DNA of 60,000 nt. It comes from Branchiostoma floridae (Eukaryota; Chordata; Leptocardii; Amphioxiformes; Branchiostomatidae). The notes under the pieces were generated by a model. The model did not search any database, was not told where the DNA came from, and saw nothing but the letters and a program-made list of their open reading frames with translations. Position numbers and translations under genes: made by a program. This document shows, one piece after another, positions 36,691 through 49,720 of this stretch; positions within the stretch are counted from its first letter, which is position 1; each line of letters opens with the position of its first letter. The stretch spans positions 20,071,743 through 20,131,742 of the forward strand of contig NC_049980.1 of assembly GCF_000003815.2 (NCBI RefSeq), given 5' to 3'.

Positions 36691-39600
36691 TCTCGGCGCT
36701 CTGAAAATCTGTCGTTTTAGGTTGAAATGTGGGATGTCTTAATAAGATATGCTCACTTCTATATTCATATTATAAAACAAAATACAACAGGGTGTTATAA
36801 AAGGTCTGGACGTTTAGAAATCTAAAAACTGGACGTACCCGACGGAACAATTTTGAAATTGTCTAAATCCGATTACAATGCTATACACTTGCATGCAATA
36901 TGTTAAGCTTTGTGTCCTTGTCGCTGATAACCTTCATCAAGCAAGCTGCTTTTTATTTTGCTTCTAAATGTGAATTTAATGAACATGCTACGGAATTGTA
37001 TCAATGGTTAATCCGTCTGGATAACAATAGGGCTAACAGCCGTTCTCTTTTTCATATCCCTTTTTGTTCTCTCCTGTACGTATTTGCAGATTTGGGTCAA
37101 TATGTCTGAAACGCACGCTTGGTGCAGCAGAAACGTCTTTCTATATTTACATTACATTTGTACATGTACTTGGTAGTCTAGTTATACATATTCATGTACT
37201 CTTACCACTGTGTGTAACGGTGAAGTGTAAACACGGTTCCCAATAGGAGCACACAGTAACCGTCGTTAGTAGGGACAGGCAATTGAACTCACATCGATTT
37301 CTCCTCGTGATTGAAAAGTTCACTCCACTCGCCATATATCGTGCCTGACTATATAGTACATAACGTTACATACAACATACATGTGTTAGTAGTCTTTATC
37401 AGACTCCACGTGGATTGCTGGCAAATACCAGAAATTGGCCAAATAGGGTGAAAAGTTTGCCAGAGCAGTTACACATTGAGCACACATAGGTACTAGCTAG
37501 GGCACTACATACCCGTGAGTTGCCTCCGTGTAACTCTATGCCTGGCTAACAGCTCTGAAAAATCATTGACGATATGTAGACAGTTTCTAATATTGTTCAA
37601 GGACACTGTTCACCATATTCGACCAATTTGTGGTATTAGTCTACAACCCCCAGCTGTGTTGCTCGCCTGGCTTGCTTGCTACTGGAAAGGGTCGCAGTCC
37701 TTCGAACGGGACGTTAAGCCGTGGTCCACAAGTAGAAAAGAGCTAGGGGACGTTCCCCACTACAACGAACCTGTAAATACTGTAGGTACATAACGCTTGT
37801 CTTCTCTGGAAGAGTAACTCTTCTGTTCTTATCGTCCATTTCAGCTGTACTGGTTCGGGATCACTTTCACTTTCAACCCAAGGAGTCTGACATACCCGCC
37901 TGTCGTTCTTGTGACACACACATACAATAGTTCATCAGAAACGGCCGATATTATCATAATCCCAATTTACACGCCCATATCCCCTATAACAAGGTATGAA
38001 TTGTTGCCCCCATTCCCTTCATCCATCATGACTAACTGGCACATGGAACAGTGATGTATGAATGCCGTCTGTATGACACATAGGTGTTGCGTTTAAAACA
38101 TCACTTCATTTTCATATTCCTAATTGTCCACGCCGATTTGTCTCCTTTTCAGCTCCTAGTTAACTGTTGCTCGGCCATTAGCAAGGAGCCCTGTTTATCG
38201 CCATCCCGCGGGAGGAATACTCTTTGTTAGCGGGATTCAAGGTTTTGTCAGCGATTAGTGATATTATCGTTGTTTCCGGCTGTTAAAGCAAAAGGGTTGG
38301 GAGAGAACTGGGACATAGCTATATATAACCTAACAGTGCGCTCGCTGTTAGTTTCCCGACAATATATGCACCTCCGCTGCGATATGTTTGCCCCCTTAAA
38401 ACCCCTGCGAATATTAACGGTCTGAAAGCTTCTTCGAATCCCCCAAACGACGAATGCTTTTAGTCGGGAAAACGGAAAGAATCGGCTGTGGGAATTGGAA
38501 CCTTAATCAACAGACAGTGAAAAACGTATTAACGCTTCCATTAAAATTCCTGCTCGACGTGGAGGGAGTCAAACGAGTTCTAATCGTTTTGAAAATGCGC
38601 ACAACTTATGTGTACGTTAATTGGACAACATATTGCACCATTCGTCAATAAACGGTATTTGTTATCGCCACATGATTAAAATCCTTTATGCGTTAGCGAG
38701 TTCAAAGCATTTTTGAAAAGGCATAACTCTTCAAGCTCAAAGAAACACAATCTTCCGACTAACGTAGATCATGTCCAAGTTCGATCCTATATTGTTGTGA
38801 AATCGGGTAACATTTTGCACAATTCGACATTAATTTTTTCTGATCAAACTGCATTTGTGATCAATCCTATAGTGATAATCTTACGCATCAGTTTAGGGTA
38901 GCTTTATTTCAAAGGGTTAAATTCTAAAAGGATTAGATTCTAAGATTAAGAAGCTTCATACTTCCAACTAAGATCATGTCCACCCAAACATTGCCGTTAA
39001 GCGTACACTCGTGAATTTTCTTCACTACGTCAAATTTGGACATTAAAACAATGGAAAAGGTAGCGATCCATTCGCGACATATCGTTAACAATCGCTCGAG
39101 TATCCTCAGACTGTGTTATACTTTTGTCTTGGCCTCTTATGTTCCAGTATTATTTTTCATTTTAGATCAGACGAGGTTACTCGATACTATTAGAAACAAA
39201 AATCGAAAAGAATATCTCTAAAAACTTGGATGATATGTAAATAGAATGATTTCTATCGTATGCTTGTTTCGCACGCAATATAATCTGGATGGAAGAATTC
39301 GAAGGCAAAAAGTCAATGGAAACATTTTACTTGCACATCGTTGAAAAAGGCGTCGCATAGTCAAATAGTTACAAAACTAAAACAAACACTGTCTTTTCCA
39401 CCAGCACAAAATGGTTTTACAAAAGGAGGCCATGAACTAACAACAAAACTATATACACAATGGAACGGCTAGCACATTTCCGTGTATTTTCTGTCAGTTG
39501 TAATCATTTAGACATTGTTGGCATAGCTTCTGTCAATTATTCTTTCTCTGTCTCGTCTAGAAATAAAACAGATGTACATACGGGAAAGTAATAAGATGGG

Positions 39601-42080
39601 TTTACCTTTTTCAATATAGATATTAAAGATTTAGCACCGATATCTAACTTTGTCATTAATCCAGTGGCAGAATCTTAGATTTAGGAGCATGTATACATGT
39701 AGTTCTTCAATATAAACAAATAACTTACACATTCATATAGTGCCTGCAACATACCGTTCAAATCGTCCCCGGTAAACTATGCAATAGTGACTGACTTGAT
39801 AGTGTCAAGCCTGGCTTGACTTGAAAAGGAACAGAAGTACAAGGTACTGTAAGTTGTCGGGACCATACCCCCTCCACATAACAGACAGCAGACCATAGAT
39901 AAAGGCATATATGATTCTCAAAAGACCGAAATTAGTACTTGACAAGTACGATGTACTTCGAAGGCTCACCATTTGACAGTGTATTCAGGGCTTCGTTTAA
40001 ATCATACTGGGGGACGTTGTAGACAAACAAGACTACAACAGAAGCGTACATGCCATGTGTTATGTAAAACAGGAAAGGATGATAAATTTTGCTGTCGCCA
40101 TGGCATTGTTTTTGTTCTGATACAGTACGCCATAAGGCCTGGGTGGACTGTAAGAAATATGAGGGCAATATGAGATCATTGCTGTCGTTTATAACGGACA
40201 GAAATGTGCCAATAACCTGAATGACAAGGCCACATGGGACTAATGACCTGTCTCTTGATATGACAGACAGACCCAATTTTGACCGTTATGTCCGTTATCG
40301 GTACCGATATCGATGTATTTTGAAAGACGGTCTGATGATACCCCTACCCTATCACACACGTTGCTATATTCTATCCTTCTCCAGAAATATCGTAAAGGCA
40401 AGGACAGACACATCGGCTCTGTTGTTTGTTGACGGTCTAGGTCAATTGTTTTGCAAGGTGATAAAGTTAACATTGCTGAACTTTTTCTGCTAACAATGTT
40501 TCTAAAGCCAGATCAAACTTAAACAAAAATACAGGTACCGATACCTTGCATATCACAAGAAAAATCAGATATCCTTCCACATGTAAGATCTATTTTCCAA
40601 AAATAGCAGTTGTTAGTTACAGTTTACAAGCAAATTCAGACAAGATACTACATTCAAAAGTTGCTGTTACGGATACAGTGAAAGACAGCCTTTGTTCAAC
40701 AGAAAATACTTGCCCATCGTTCTGATGATATAGCAATGAACTTGACAATTCGTCAGCAGGATATTCTGTGTGTGTTTGAGACAAATTCGAATTTCAAGTT
40801 AGGGAAACGAGGTATATGATGATAAAAAAACTACATTTTAAATTCCCATTAAGAGCTCATAAACTCACGTGTTTTTAAGTGCTGGTCGAGTACACAACAA
40901 TAGCACCCTGCAATTACTAGCAATAAATGTGGACAAGTCCCAGAGGTGCGGACTTCCCTTCCTGCCCGCCGCGCTGGGCACGGGGAATTGATCTATAATC
41001 GGCTGCTGATGAAAAGGCGGATGAAAGGATAATTTGACGTCCATGCAATTATACTTCCTGGCTCGTGTGGTGAAAAAAATAAAAGGATTTTTGTTGTAAA
41101 TATGGGACGGTATTCATCTGTCGTTGCAAACGGTTTTCTTCGTGACGATTGAATGATTAAACAAAATGGAACACAAACAACTTTAACAGTCAATGTTCAA
41201 TATCCTGCCACGTTATTTTCTCGCAAAACTAATCATCAAGTCTTTCTCAATTTCAGCCAATTCAAACCACAAAATGTTCGACACATATTCTTCTCCTTGG
41301 GACTTTTCTAAAGAAAATCCTAATCTTGATGTATTAACGACGACAAAAACTACACCCGAAGTCCATGTACAATAAGCGAAGCGACCATATTGATCAAAAT
41401 TTGTCGCAAGGCGAAATTTCGAAAGAATTTGTACGTCCAAAGAATCTACGAAACTACAAATTGTTGATATCTATATTTTGTAAAAGTGGTGCCGTTTCGA
41501 TGTGTTTATCTAAAAATATTCGTATCGCTTAGCTTAACATACAAACAAGACGGCATAACTCACCCTAGACGGTGTACTGTCCCAACGTTGTCGTGAGACT
41601 ACAACACAAACGCGGCAGTATATTTTTCACACCAGCCCAGGATTACTGCAACTGACAACGGACATCTGGCTACTCCTGATACAAGTGAAGAACTAAGCTG
41701 AGAATCCCACTCTTATCAACAAAACGATACTCCGACGGTCCCAACGGTTGGCACGAGATATACTGGATTTGCTGTATTCTTGTTTGTCTAAGCTCAAGTG
41801 AATGTTGGCTTAAAGTACAGCATAACAACAAGGAAACGCGGAACTAAGACAGCATTGACGCTTGAGTTAGATATCTGTGTTCCTGCTTACCTTTGGTATT
41901 CGCTACAGCTTGTCCCGAACGTACCACGATTTTTCGTCGGACCGAACGGCTTCCTAACCCCGCTTGCTGATCAGAATCCGTACGCTGAAAACGCCTATAG
42001 CGGTCTGCTTGTGTGGACAGGCGTATGGTTGATTGTGTTTAATTGGTTGTGTGCTGCCCTTATGATAATGATGATGGGAG
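36691..42080. other. Gene-free stretch
   Basis: Holds the SINE-like fragment at 37691-37775 and a possible regulatory block at 38140-38290 (GGCCATTAGC, TTTGTTAGCGG, GCGATTAGTGATATTATCG). Frames at 39932-40276 (minus) and 41798-42085 (plus) have no recognisable domain. Confidence 0.4.
37691..37775 (+). mobile_element. Possible SINE fragment sharing the body motif of the 5S SINE
   Basis: TTCGAACGGGACGTTAAGCC then GTGGTCC (37701-37727) resembles the body segment at 27300-27327 of the SINE in SKOR intron 3 (CTTCCGGGAGGGACGTAAAA then CGGGGGTCC). No 5S head is attached here, which suggests a truncated copy or a different SINE family sharing a central domain. Confidence 0.4.
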
Positions 42081-42130
42081 TATAAAGGCCGCCATTGGCG
42101 CCATGTGTGCATCCTCTCCCAGTAGAGACG
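42081..42130 (+). promoter_or_regulatory. Possible TATA promoter
   Basis: TATAAAGGCC at 42081 is followed about 30 bp later by a pyrimidine-rich start-like CATCCTCTCCCAG. The word GCCGCCATTGGCGCC between them contains YY1-like and CCAAT-like cores. No downstream exon could be found, so any transcript would be unknown or non-coding. Confidence 0.25.
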
Positions 42131-43489
42131 GACACGAGAGATATCCAGACAGCTTCAGATCCGAGGCAGACAGAGCACGTTTTGGTCGCTCTGGAGCCGG
42201 CAGGCGCGCACAGATCTAGATGCCCTCTAATATATGTCTAGAGCAATGAAAGCAAATGTATACTTTTTTTTAATCTGAAAGCACGACTTTCACATAAGTA
42301 TAGAGAGGACAGATTGATATTAAACTCTATCAACGTTCTTATCATTGGGAGTTAAAAAGGCAAGTATTCGATCTGGGTTCACGGGTAAGTGCATGGGTAG
42401 CGTACAAGCAGAGAGAGTAGTACATCTCAAGGGAAAACACCTGGTGTGGAAATACGCCGCAAATTGACAGAAGAAAGAAAGCTTCGATACCATCAAGTGA
42501 CGTTTGTATTGAACGCAGCTCATCACATATTAATTTGATGTATATATTATAAATTTGATCCATTTGCAGAGCGATGGTCGTTTGTATGTGACCGCCCTGG
42601 CTTGTCTGTGTGCCGTGCTCTATAAACGTCGCGCATTATCTGGACATTTTGAACTTGACTTCAAACTATGATCTTTTAAAGGTCAATCATCTTTCTTTTC
42701 TTACGCAAAAATTAAAATAAAGACGCATAGTACTCTTGTTATCACTAATTAGAATATTAACGTTTTCAAAGCCACTAAGAAATGTACAATACCTTATCTT
42801 TATCTCTATTTCAAAACTTAGTCCGTACGCAGACGACATTACCAGCAAATGAGGATGTTTGTAGCACGTTATAATACTGTCCCTATTTGATAAGTTACAT
42901 CAAATAAACCATCCATAAAAAGCCTGGCATCCCACTTCGAATTCCTGCCTAACTGTGCGACATCGACGCACAAAGCGCTTATCACTGCCTCACAAATGTG
43001 CCTAACTCACAAGGTGGAGCACAGCCGCACGGTGACCACACTGGCAGTTCCAAACCGCGGTAACGTTACATTGTTACCTTGTTTTTCGGGGCAAGTTTGT
43101 GTGCGTATAACCCGAGAAGTACAGTTATCGATGAATGTCCATGATATTTCATGTTGGTAGGTGTTGGCAAAGTGAGGAAATAATTAGACTATGGTCCCCT
43201 GGCAGCTTTCTAAGGTACTCCAACAAAACTTCCGGTTTCGATATCTCGTGATACGGAAACGCTATTATAATAGTTACGTCTTTTCAAAGGTAGATGGAAG
43301 ACATATAGCACGTTTACTGTCTGCACAGGTCGTCAATGCGCGACTGTAATCATATATGTGAATTCAGATTTCCCCGGCAACTTTAACAAGGCTATCCAAC
43401 ATGGAGGAGACTAAACTTTCTTCCAACACAGTGGTATTCACGGATCGAATTTTCACGACCACTTTCGCCTTCTTCACGATCAATACTGA

Positions 43490-43607
43490 TGACCAATCAC
43501 TTCAGAACGTAAACTCGCGAAAGTTACAGACACGTGATCTTATCAACATGTGATCTATTGGATACGTGACGTCAGCAATTGGTCGAAAGTGCCTAGAAGT
43601 TTATAAC
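43490..43607 (+). promoter_or_regulatory. Cluster of E-box, CRE and CCAAT motifs with a TATA-like end
   Basis: In order: CCAATCA (43493), CACGTGATC (43531-43539), CATGTGATC (43548-43556, same spacing face), a perfect CRE TGACGTCA (43567-43574), and TTTATAACAC (43600-43609). This is promoter-like, but no exon follows that I can recognise. Confidence 0.35.
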
Positions 43608-43873
43608 ACCCACCGTCTCTGTTCAGTGATGGCTGGAGTGCCCTGATATGAATAGCCTCCTTTATACTTCTTACAAAGTGTAGTCCTGTTCAGAGCCTAG
43701 TAACTTTGTCCAGTGAAACGGCATGGCCCAATGATTCAATGTGGATGTGTTGAGAGACTTCCGACGACATTGGACTGGGGCGTTTGTGTTCTAGGAATCT
43801 GTTTTTTCCTGGCGCACTGTACTTATTAGTAACGTATAACAATCGTACAGATAGCGTAATAGACGAACAGCCA

Positions 43874-43889
43874 CTCGAGTGCACTCGAG
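43874..43889. repeat. Perfect 16-bp palindrome
   Basis: CTCGAGTGCACTCGAG equals its own complement and contains a central GTGCAC and two CTCGAG halves. Function unknown. Confidence 0.6.
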
Positions 43890-44015
43890 ATTTGGTATTG
43901 ATACGATAGTTGATTCAAATTTTGGGCGGCCCAGCATGATGACAAAAGTTTGACGTATAATTTGATTTATTCTTAAAAAAGCCGATTGTGGGCGTGCGGC
44001 TGCGTGTTGATTTTC

Positions 44016-44347
44016 ATACGGGCCTCATACGCACTTGAAAATATACACACGTGTGAACCCACTTTTCCCCGAGATCAGTGTATCGCTGCGTATGAAGGAC
44101 GAACACATAGCGTACTAGAGCCGCATTCGGTCGACGTGGGACCAATGCACTGGGACTTTGTGACGTATGAGCTGCGTAACAGCGTACGTACGATAGTTGT
44201 GTGCATGTCCAAAACTATCAGGCGTACTGTGCGTACCTAAACTTTCTCGATTGAGATGCGTATAGGGTGTGTAATGTGTGTGCGACTGTATATGAAAATT
44301 CACAATACGGACCTTAAACGGACTTGAATATATACGCTCGTGTGACT
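44016..44347 (+). repeat. Direct repeat pair of 43 bp, 289 bp apart
   Basis: 44016-44058 and 44305-44347 align without gaps, about 34 of 43 equal by eye (ATACGG.CCT...ACG.ACTTGAA.ATATAC.C.CGTGTG). The spacer contains CGTACGTACG. They could be the two ends of one element in direct orientation, or two units of a longer repeat. Confidence 0.5.
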
Positions 44348-47300
44348 AGGCCCTAACGAAGTAGACGTCGTGGGAGCGGACGCATACAACATTTTTGTCG
44401 TGTTACATTGATTAGTTCTTTTAATTCTGATGTATACATTAGCAACATCTTTGCTATTGTTATATCTTTAGGTATGTGCTGGTGTCTATTTTTACGGTCT
44501 TTCTATATGTGAGTGATTTTAGCCGTTATTCTTAAATGACGGATATTTGTTTCTATCAACCGAACAAGCGCAATACCTTTTTCGGTCTCTCAAAATGTGG
44601 CAAAGAGATTAAACTCAGTACTGCTAACAGAAAACTTCAAAATCCAACCCAACTCAACAGGTGACGAAGAGAGACGGCGGACGGTATCAACTTCCAGGCA
44701 CTTTTGACAAATCGCAGACGTGATCAAGTCACGTGACCTATGTGATAGGGCACTCGATTTCTAAGGAAGACTGCAGTAGGTCAGTCGAAAATTCGACGCA
44801 CCTAGTCTATTTTTGTGTTGGAACAAAATTTCAGCAGTGTATTTGAAAACAACTTGAGTCACCAAGCACGACATTTGAGAATGTTCGACGGTTTACCAAG
44901 TGTAGAACCAGAGCAATGAGAGTTTGGGCCTCATTCACGGACTAAAAACGCGGAAGAATGATAGCTAACGTCAAGTCTAGCATCTCCTGAAGGGAAACAA
45001 AACGCAGTATTCTCACATCTGTATGATTTATCACACCGAATGAGACCCAATCTTCATCCATCAGACCTAACCGTTCGGCCCAGACAGGTCCATGAATAAA
45101 ATCTTCCACCGGAAAATCGCTGTAGCCTTTTTTGATTTGCTTATAAATTGATTTTGAAGTGCTCCATAATTGTCCTGTTGGATGGGATATAAGAAAGAAG
45201 GGCAGTGATATTACTGTCTGGGTTCGCGTTTTGATTGTTGTATCATTTCCTTGTAAATGTGGTCTTTTAAAAAGCCATTAGAACCGCCCACCTTGCTAGA
45301 TAAATGGCCGAGTCTTAAATGTGTGGATCCGTTCGCAAGAGCTGCTTCCAAACTTCCAGGGAACTTCATGATTCTGTATGTCTGATCGGTCTTAAATGTC
45401 AATCATCTATCACCAAATTTCGCTCATAAGTAGATCTTATGAATCAAATTCAATTGGAAGAGGGCGGTGGCACGATGCGCGCCAGCTGTACGTCATGACT
45501 GTGTACCAGTCACTCTTCAAGTAGTTAAATTACCACCGGTCTCTTTTAATCATCACTTTCATTTCCCGTTAACACTTGCGCTGATAGCTCCGTACTGCAG
45601 TACAAGTTAATTGGCCATCGCAAATCGCTTTCTTGTATCTATGTTGAAACTACCCTGTTGCATCGCGCAGAGGTGTTTGAAACAACAGTGGAATCATACA
45701 AAAACATCGACGGATTAGCGCCTAGTATTCGTTCTACGCAAATTAATTTTTTTTTTACAAATTTACTCGTGGGCAGTCCTGAAACAGTCAAGAGAGGTGT
45801 CCTACAAAAATCAGGTGTTTTATAAAGAAAAAGGTGTCGGGGATACTTGTACCACAGTCGTCTCTGTCTAAGCTTGGCTGAAAATCCTACGAAAAAAAAG
45901 TGCGACGAATGTGACAGCGGGTTCGTGGTATCAGCTACTGACAGATGCTACTGGCTTGCATAAAATAAGAACTATACGTGAATGTTATTGTTATTTACCT
46001 CGCTACAACCATACATATTGAATACTGTAACAATTTGTCAAAAACAGCTAGAATCCCATACGAACAATCGCTGTAGACAACGGATTATCAGCATATATTT
46101 CGGTTTAAATACTTGTTGAGATAGGGACAACTTGTCTTAAAGGTCGCAACTGTAGAACGATATGTCAATAGTGATGTTTACCTATTCCACTGTACATTCC
46201 CCTTTCTTCACTCTGTATAGTACTTACGAGGTATGCAGGTTACTACTGGCGGACTTCAAAACGTCCGACGTATTCTTTCTTTTTAGAAGAAACCCGTCCC
46301 CAGACGAACGATTGGTGATGAAAGCAAATTCCTCGCAATTTTCTGTACATGACGAAAACTAAGGTAGTATCATATATCATAACTGTGACAAGAACAAACA
46401 CTGCTTGCAATTGGTCTCTGTGAGTCTCATATTAACAGAAGCATCGCAAATTTTCTTTGACATCATGGAATCATTCCTGACAAACGATATTTGTATCCGT
46501 GAGGAACACTCGGTTATTTTGCTTGAAGTCTTACATTCTATCGCCATATTCTCATTTGCGATGCTGTGGTGTAGAAGTTGAATTGTGTCCCCTCATTTCT
46601 ACCACCCCATCAATTCTATCGCACCTTTGACCCCGCAGCAGCAAACCATAACTGGCCGGAGGACAAGGGGTCAAGCGTACGCCGCTCTCATGAAGTGAAT
46701 GCTTTTGACCCAGACATGTTCACGCCATGCTAGCTTGACTCCCGCCAATTACCCGCTCAAATTTCTCGCCTGCCTGTCACTTAGCGCGTAGCCAGGCTCT
46801 CTAAAACGTTACCGCTTTGTGTTTGACGGACAATTATCCGGAAAACTGACCGTTTTACACTTGAACTACCTGAGTAAAACTTCGGGGGTAATACCGTCAT
46901 GCTGGCACCAGCAGAGCTATAGCATTGGGAGAAGACAGATGCACAGACTTAGAGGATGGTTTTACAAATTTCTAAGATTTGTGCCGTGCTTTGAATACTT
47001 TTATCTGAAAGCGGGCGGTGCGACAGTGCATTGTTATTGCTGTATTTGTTAAACATTGCTACGTCGCGAGTTCAAAGAGCTTTGAAGATTCGTTGAGGCA
47101 CATGAGACATGAATATTATATATATATTGATGCAGCTTTTAGGTCAGAGGCAAGGTTGTCCTAGTTATACTGAAAGTACAAAATATAGTTTTATTTAACA
47201 CTAAGGAAAAGGGATAGACATTTCACCAAAAAATCAATTATGCTAAGAATGACCAGGAACAATGCGAACAGAGACAACATCTGAATCTATTGGAAAAGCA

Positions 47301-49439
47301 AAGACATCGTTTTCGTGGATGATCGCATATTGACAAATTCACTTAGCAGATTGACCATCCAGCGTGACTCCGATCACAGATTTCTAAAATTTGATCTTTC
47401 ATAGCGCCAGCATACTATTTAAATGAAGACAAATGTGGAAGTTATAAGCGCCTTTTATCTTTGCTTTTTCAAATTATGTCTGGTCTGGAAGCCACTGCTT
47501 AGATGTATCATAACTACGGTGAACACTATGGTAACTCATGTCGTCCTTCAAATAACAGACGAACAATTCAAGGCAATTCCATTCTCCAGCTTGAGGGAAG
47601 CCTTCACATTCATACACTCATCCATAACCGTTTCCATATTCTGAGCTGGGCCCCAGCGATAAATAACTGTAACAAGGTGGCGCTTGCGGGGTAAAGTAAA
47701 GCAATTGTGGTCAGACCATTATGTACAGGAAATGGCGCGGCGTTACAACCCATTACCTGATGGGAGCATCATCCTTTGTCTTAATAGCTAGGCACTGATG
47801 GCCCTCTACATCAACGTTAATGGACGGATTATGTTGTCCCCATCTAAGGCTTTAATGCCATGATTTTTCATCTAACCCAAACGACGCAGTTGATATAACG
47901 ACCGCAGGCTATCAAACAAACAAGACCGCGGCACACAGGCTGTGCACGGGTTTAATCGTTGGTTTGTGAGACGCCATTAAAAAATCGGAGTGATGTGTTT
48001 CGGTTCTGACCGGGTGATTGGAACACACATACTAATAAAACACACGACAACAATGATCTGATGATTACGGTACTCCCAATTTTATGAGCAAACTGCACGG
48101 CACGATAATAGCTAACTTGATATAGCTGTGACTGATAGTGTTGGTACACGAATGGGCAACTTGTACGGTATCGTCGAGATTGTCAGGTGTATCAGTTTAC
48201 TTTTACTTTGAGATATTCTCATTCTTAAGTTGTTTTGTGGGAATTTCGAGAAGACCTAATCAATGCTGGGGTCAGCTGAAAACTGTTACAGAAACTTTGT
48301 GTCTTTGTGTGGGTCATCTCTTGACGAAGGATTGAAGTTGGCGATGTTATGCTGTTCGCAACTGTATCTCATGATCCCCTTGCTGCATTCGTGTATAGTT
48401 TGACATGTCGTCTGCCCGTATGTGCGATACACATTTTTTTTACACCGTAGCTGTTTGTATAAGTTGTGCAATATTAAAAAAAAAAAAAAACACGCATATC
48501 TTCATGATATTGTGGAAGAGGTTATCGATGTCGACATGTTGTTTGGGTTTCAGTAATTGTGTTATCTCCAAGCAGATGTTTGGTTAAGAGTTAGCGGCCT
48601 GGCTGTGCCAGTTAGATGAGACTGAAAGCAGCTGTTAGGCTAGACTGCACTGGCTGCTACAGTACGATACCTAGTGTTATAATAAACAACTACCTGTACA
48701 TAAAATCAAAAGAACAGTTGGATACAAAATGATGCGAATCAGGAACTAATTTGCATAATTAAAGAGGAAAATTATATTCACTGCATTTCATGATAGCACT
48801 CAAATATGTGACGTATATAACTGAGATAGAGAGGAATATCGATAGATATCAATTAAGCAAATGAAGGCATAACATTCCATGATTAACAATAATATACTAT
48901 AATTCCGTACTGATGGTAATTCAATTCTTGTTACATTACATAATCATGCAAATTAGTGCCTAGTTTACATGATTTATGAGCAACTGTTAAATAGCCTTCT
49001 TTGCTAAGATGAGATTTTCGTACTTTGATCGAACAACATTAACTTGTTTTTGTCTTGGCATGTGTCTTCTCACCAATAAATCAAGATCCCTTTAATGCTA
49101 GTCGGCCATTTAGCATGTTGCTAGTTAAATATGGTATCAAACACCTTAGCCACACTACAAACACCACTGAGGATTGTGTCTATCGTTTATGTTGGTCACT
49201 TACTAAGACACAGGTACTGGTCATCGTCGATGCCGACGGACGGACAGGAACTAGTAACGTTATATCGCTACATCATACACGTAACGTTAGGTCTTATAAT
49301 AACGTTAGATATAGTGTTAACTGCCAAGTTCAACCAATCGGATAGCCATTATCGATGTTCTATCTCTGCAGAAATAGATCTCAGATTAAACAAATTTGCA
49401 TGCGTTTTTGTTGCAGGTGCTTCCTTATTAAACGGCAAT

Positions 49440-49720
49440 GAAGTGGCCCTGTTTGCAAGTGCCACCTAGCGACCTCTGTAGAAAGTGGACAAACTATTGC
49501 GCGATACCAAAATGGCGGCTGGCAAAACAGGTGGTGTGAAAAAACAGGTGGGTGTACAAGTGTGTTGCTGCAGTGGTAAAACATATCTTCATGTAACTCT
49601 TCTATCATCGCACTACAAAATGCATGGAGTTTCGTCTTTATGAAAAGTGTACCCGAAGGAATTGTAGACAGGACCGTCCCCGTAGTAACGGGACGCGCTC
49701 TCCATAGCAACATGTACACG
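49440..49720 (+). promoter_or_regulatory. Candidate ZNF474-like promoter and first exon
   Basis: 49509-49519 reads AAAATGGCGGC, the YY1 motif typical of transcription-start regions. Two possible splice donors follow, ACAG|GTGGTG at 49530 and ACAG|GTGGGT at 49547, the latter suiting an intron to the acceptor at 50878. GTCCCCGTAGTAAC at 49676-49689 and CCATAGCAAC at 49702-49711 resemble RFX X-box sequences seen near ciliary and sperm genes. A 12-codon frame from 49512 (MAAGKTGGVKKQ) cannot be joined in frame to the finger exon, so it would be an upstream ORF. Confidence 0.35.

Larger units (their letters stand above)
42131..49439. other. Gene-free stretch
   Basis: Contains the motif cluster at 43490-43607, the palindrome at 43874 and the direct repeats at 44016/44305. 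46620-46800 has several TTTGACC/GGGTCAAG nuclear-receptor-like half sites. 47757-47880 is rich in TTAATAG, GTTAATGG, GGATTATG and TTTAATGCC words. A-rich tracts such as that at 48473-48490 also occur. No supported exon. Confidence 0.4.

Noticed and set aside
39932-40276. 114-codon minus-strand frame with hydrophobic segments
   Set aside because: No recognisable motif, no splice context; most likely chance in A/T-rich DNA.
41798-42085. 95-codon frame ending in a hydrophobic stretch
   Set aside because: The hydrophobic end comes from TG-rich simple sequence and ATGATGATG; no domain, and it runs into a TATA-like word.
49512-49547. MAAGKTGGVKKQ as the true N-terminus of the ZNF474-like protein
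   Set aside because: Joining either donor to the acceptor at 50878 gives a stop within a few to about 16 codons; it fits better as 5' UTR with a YY1 motif.
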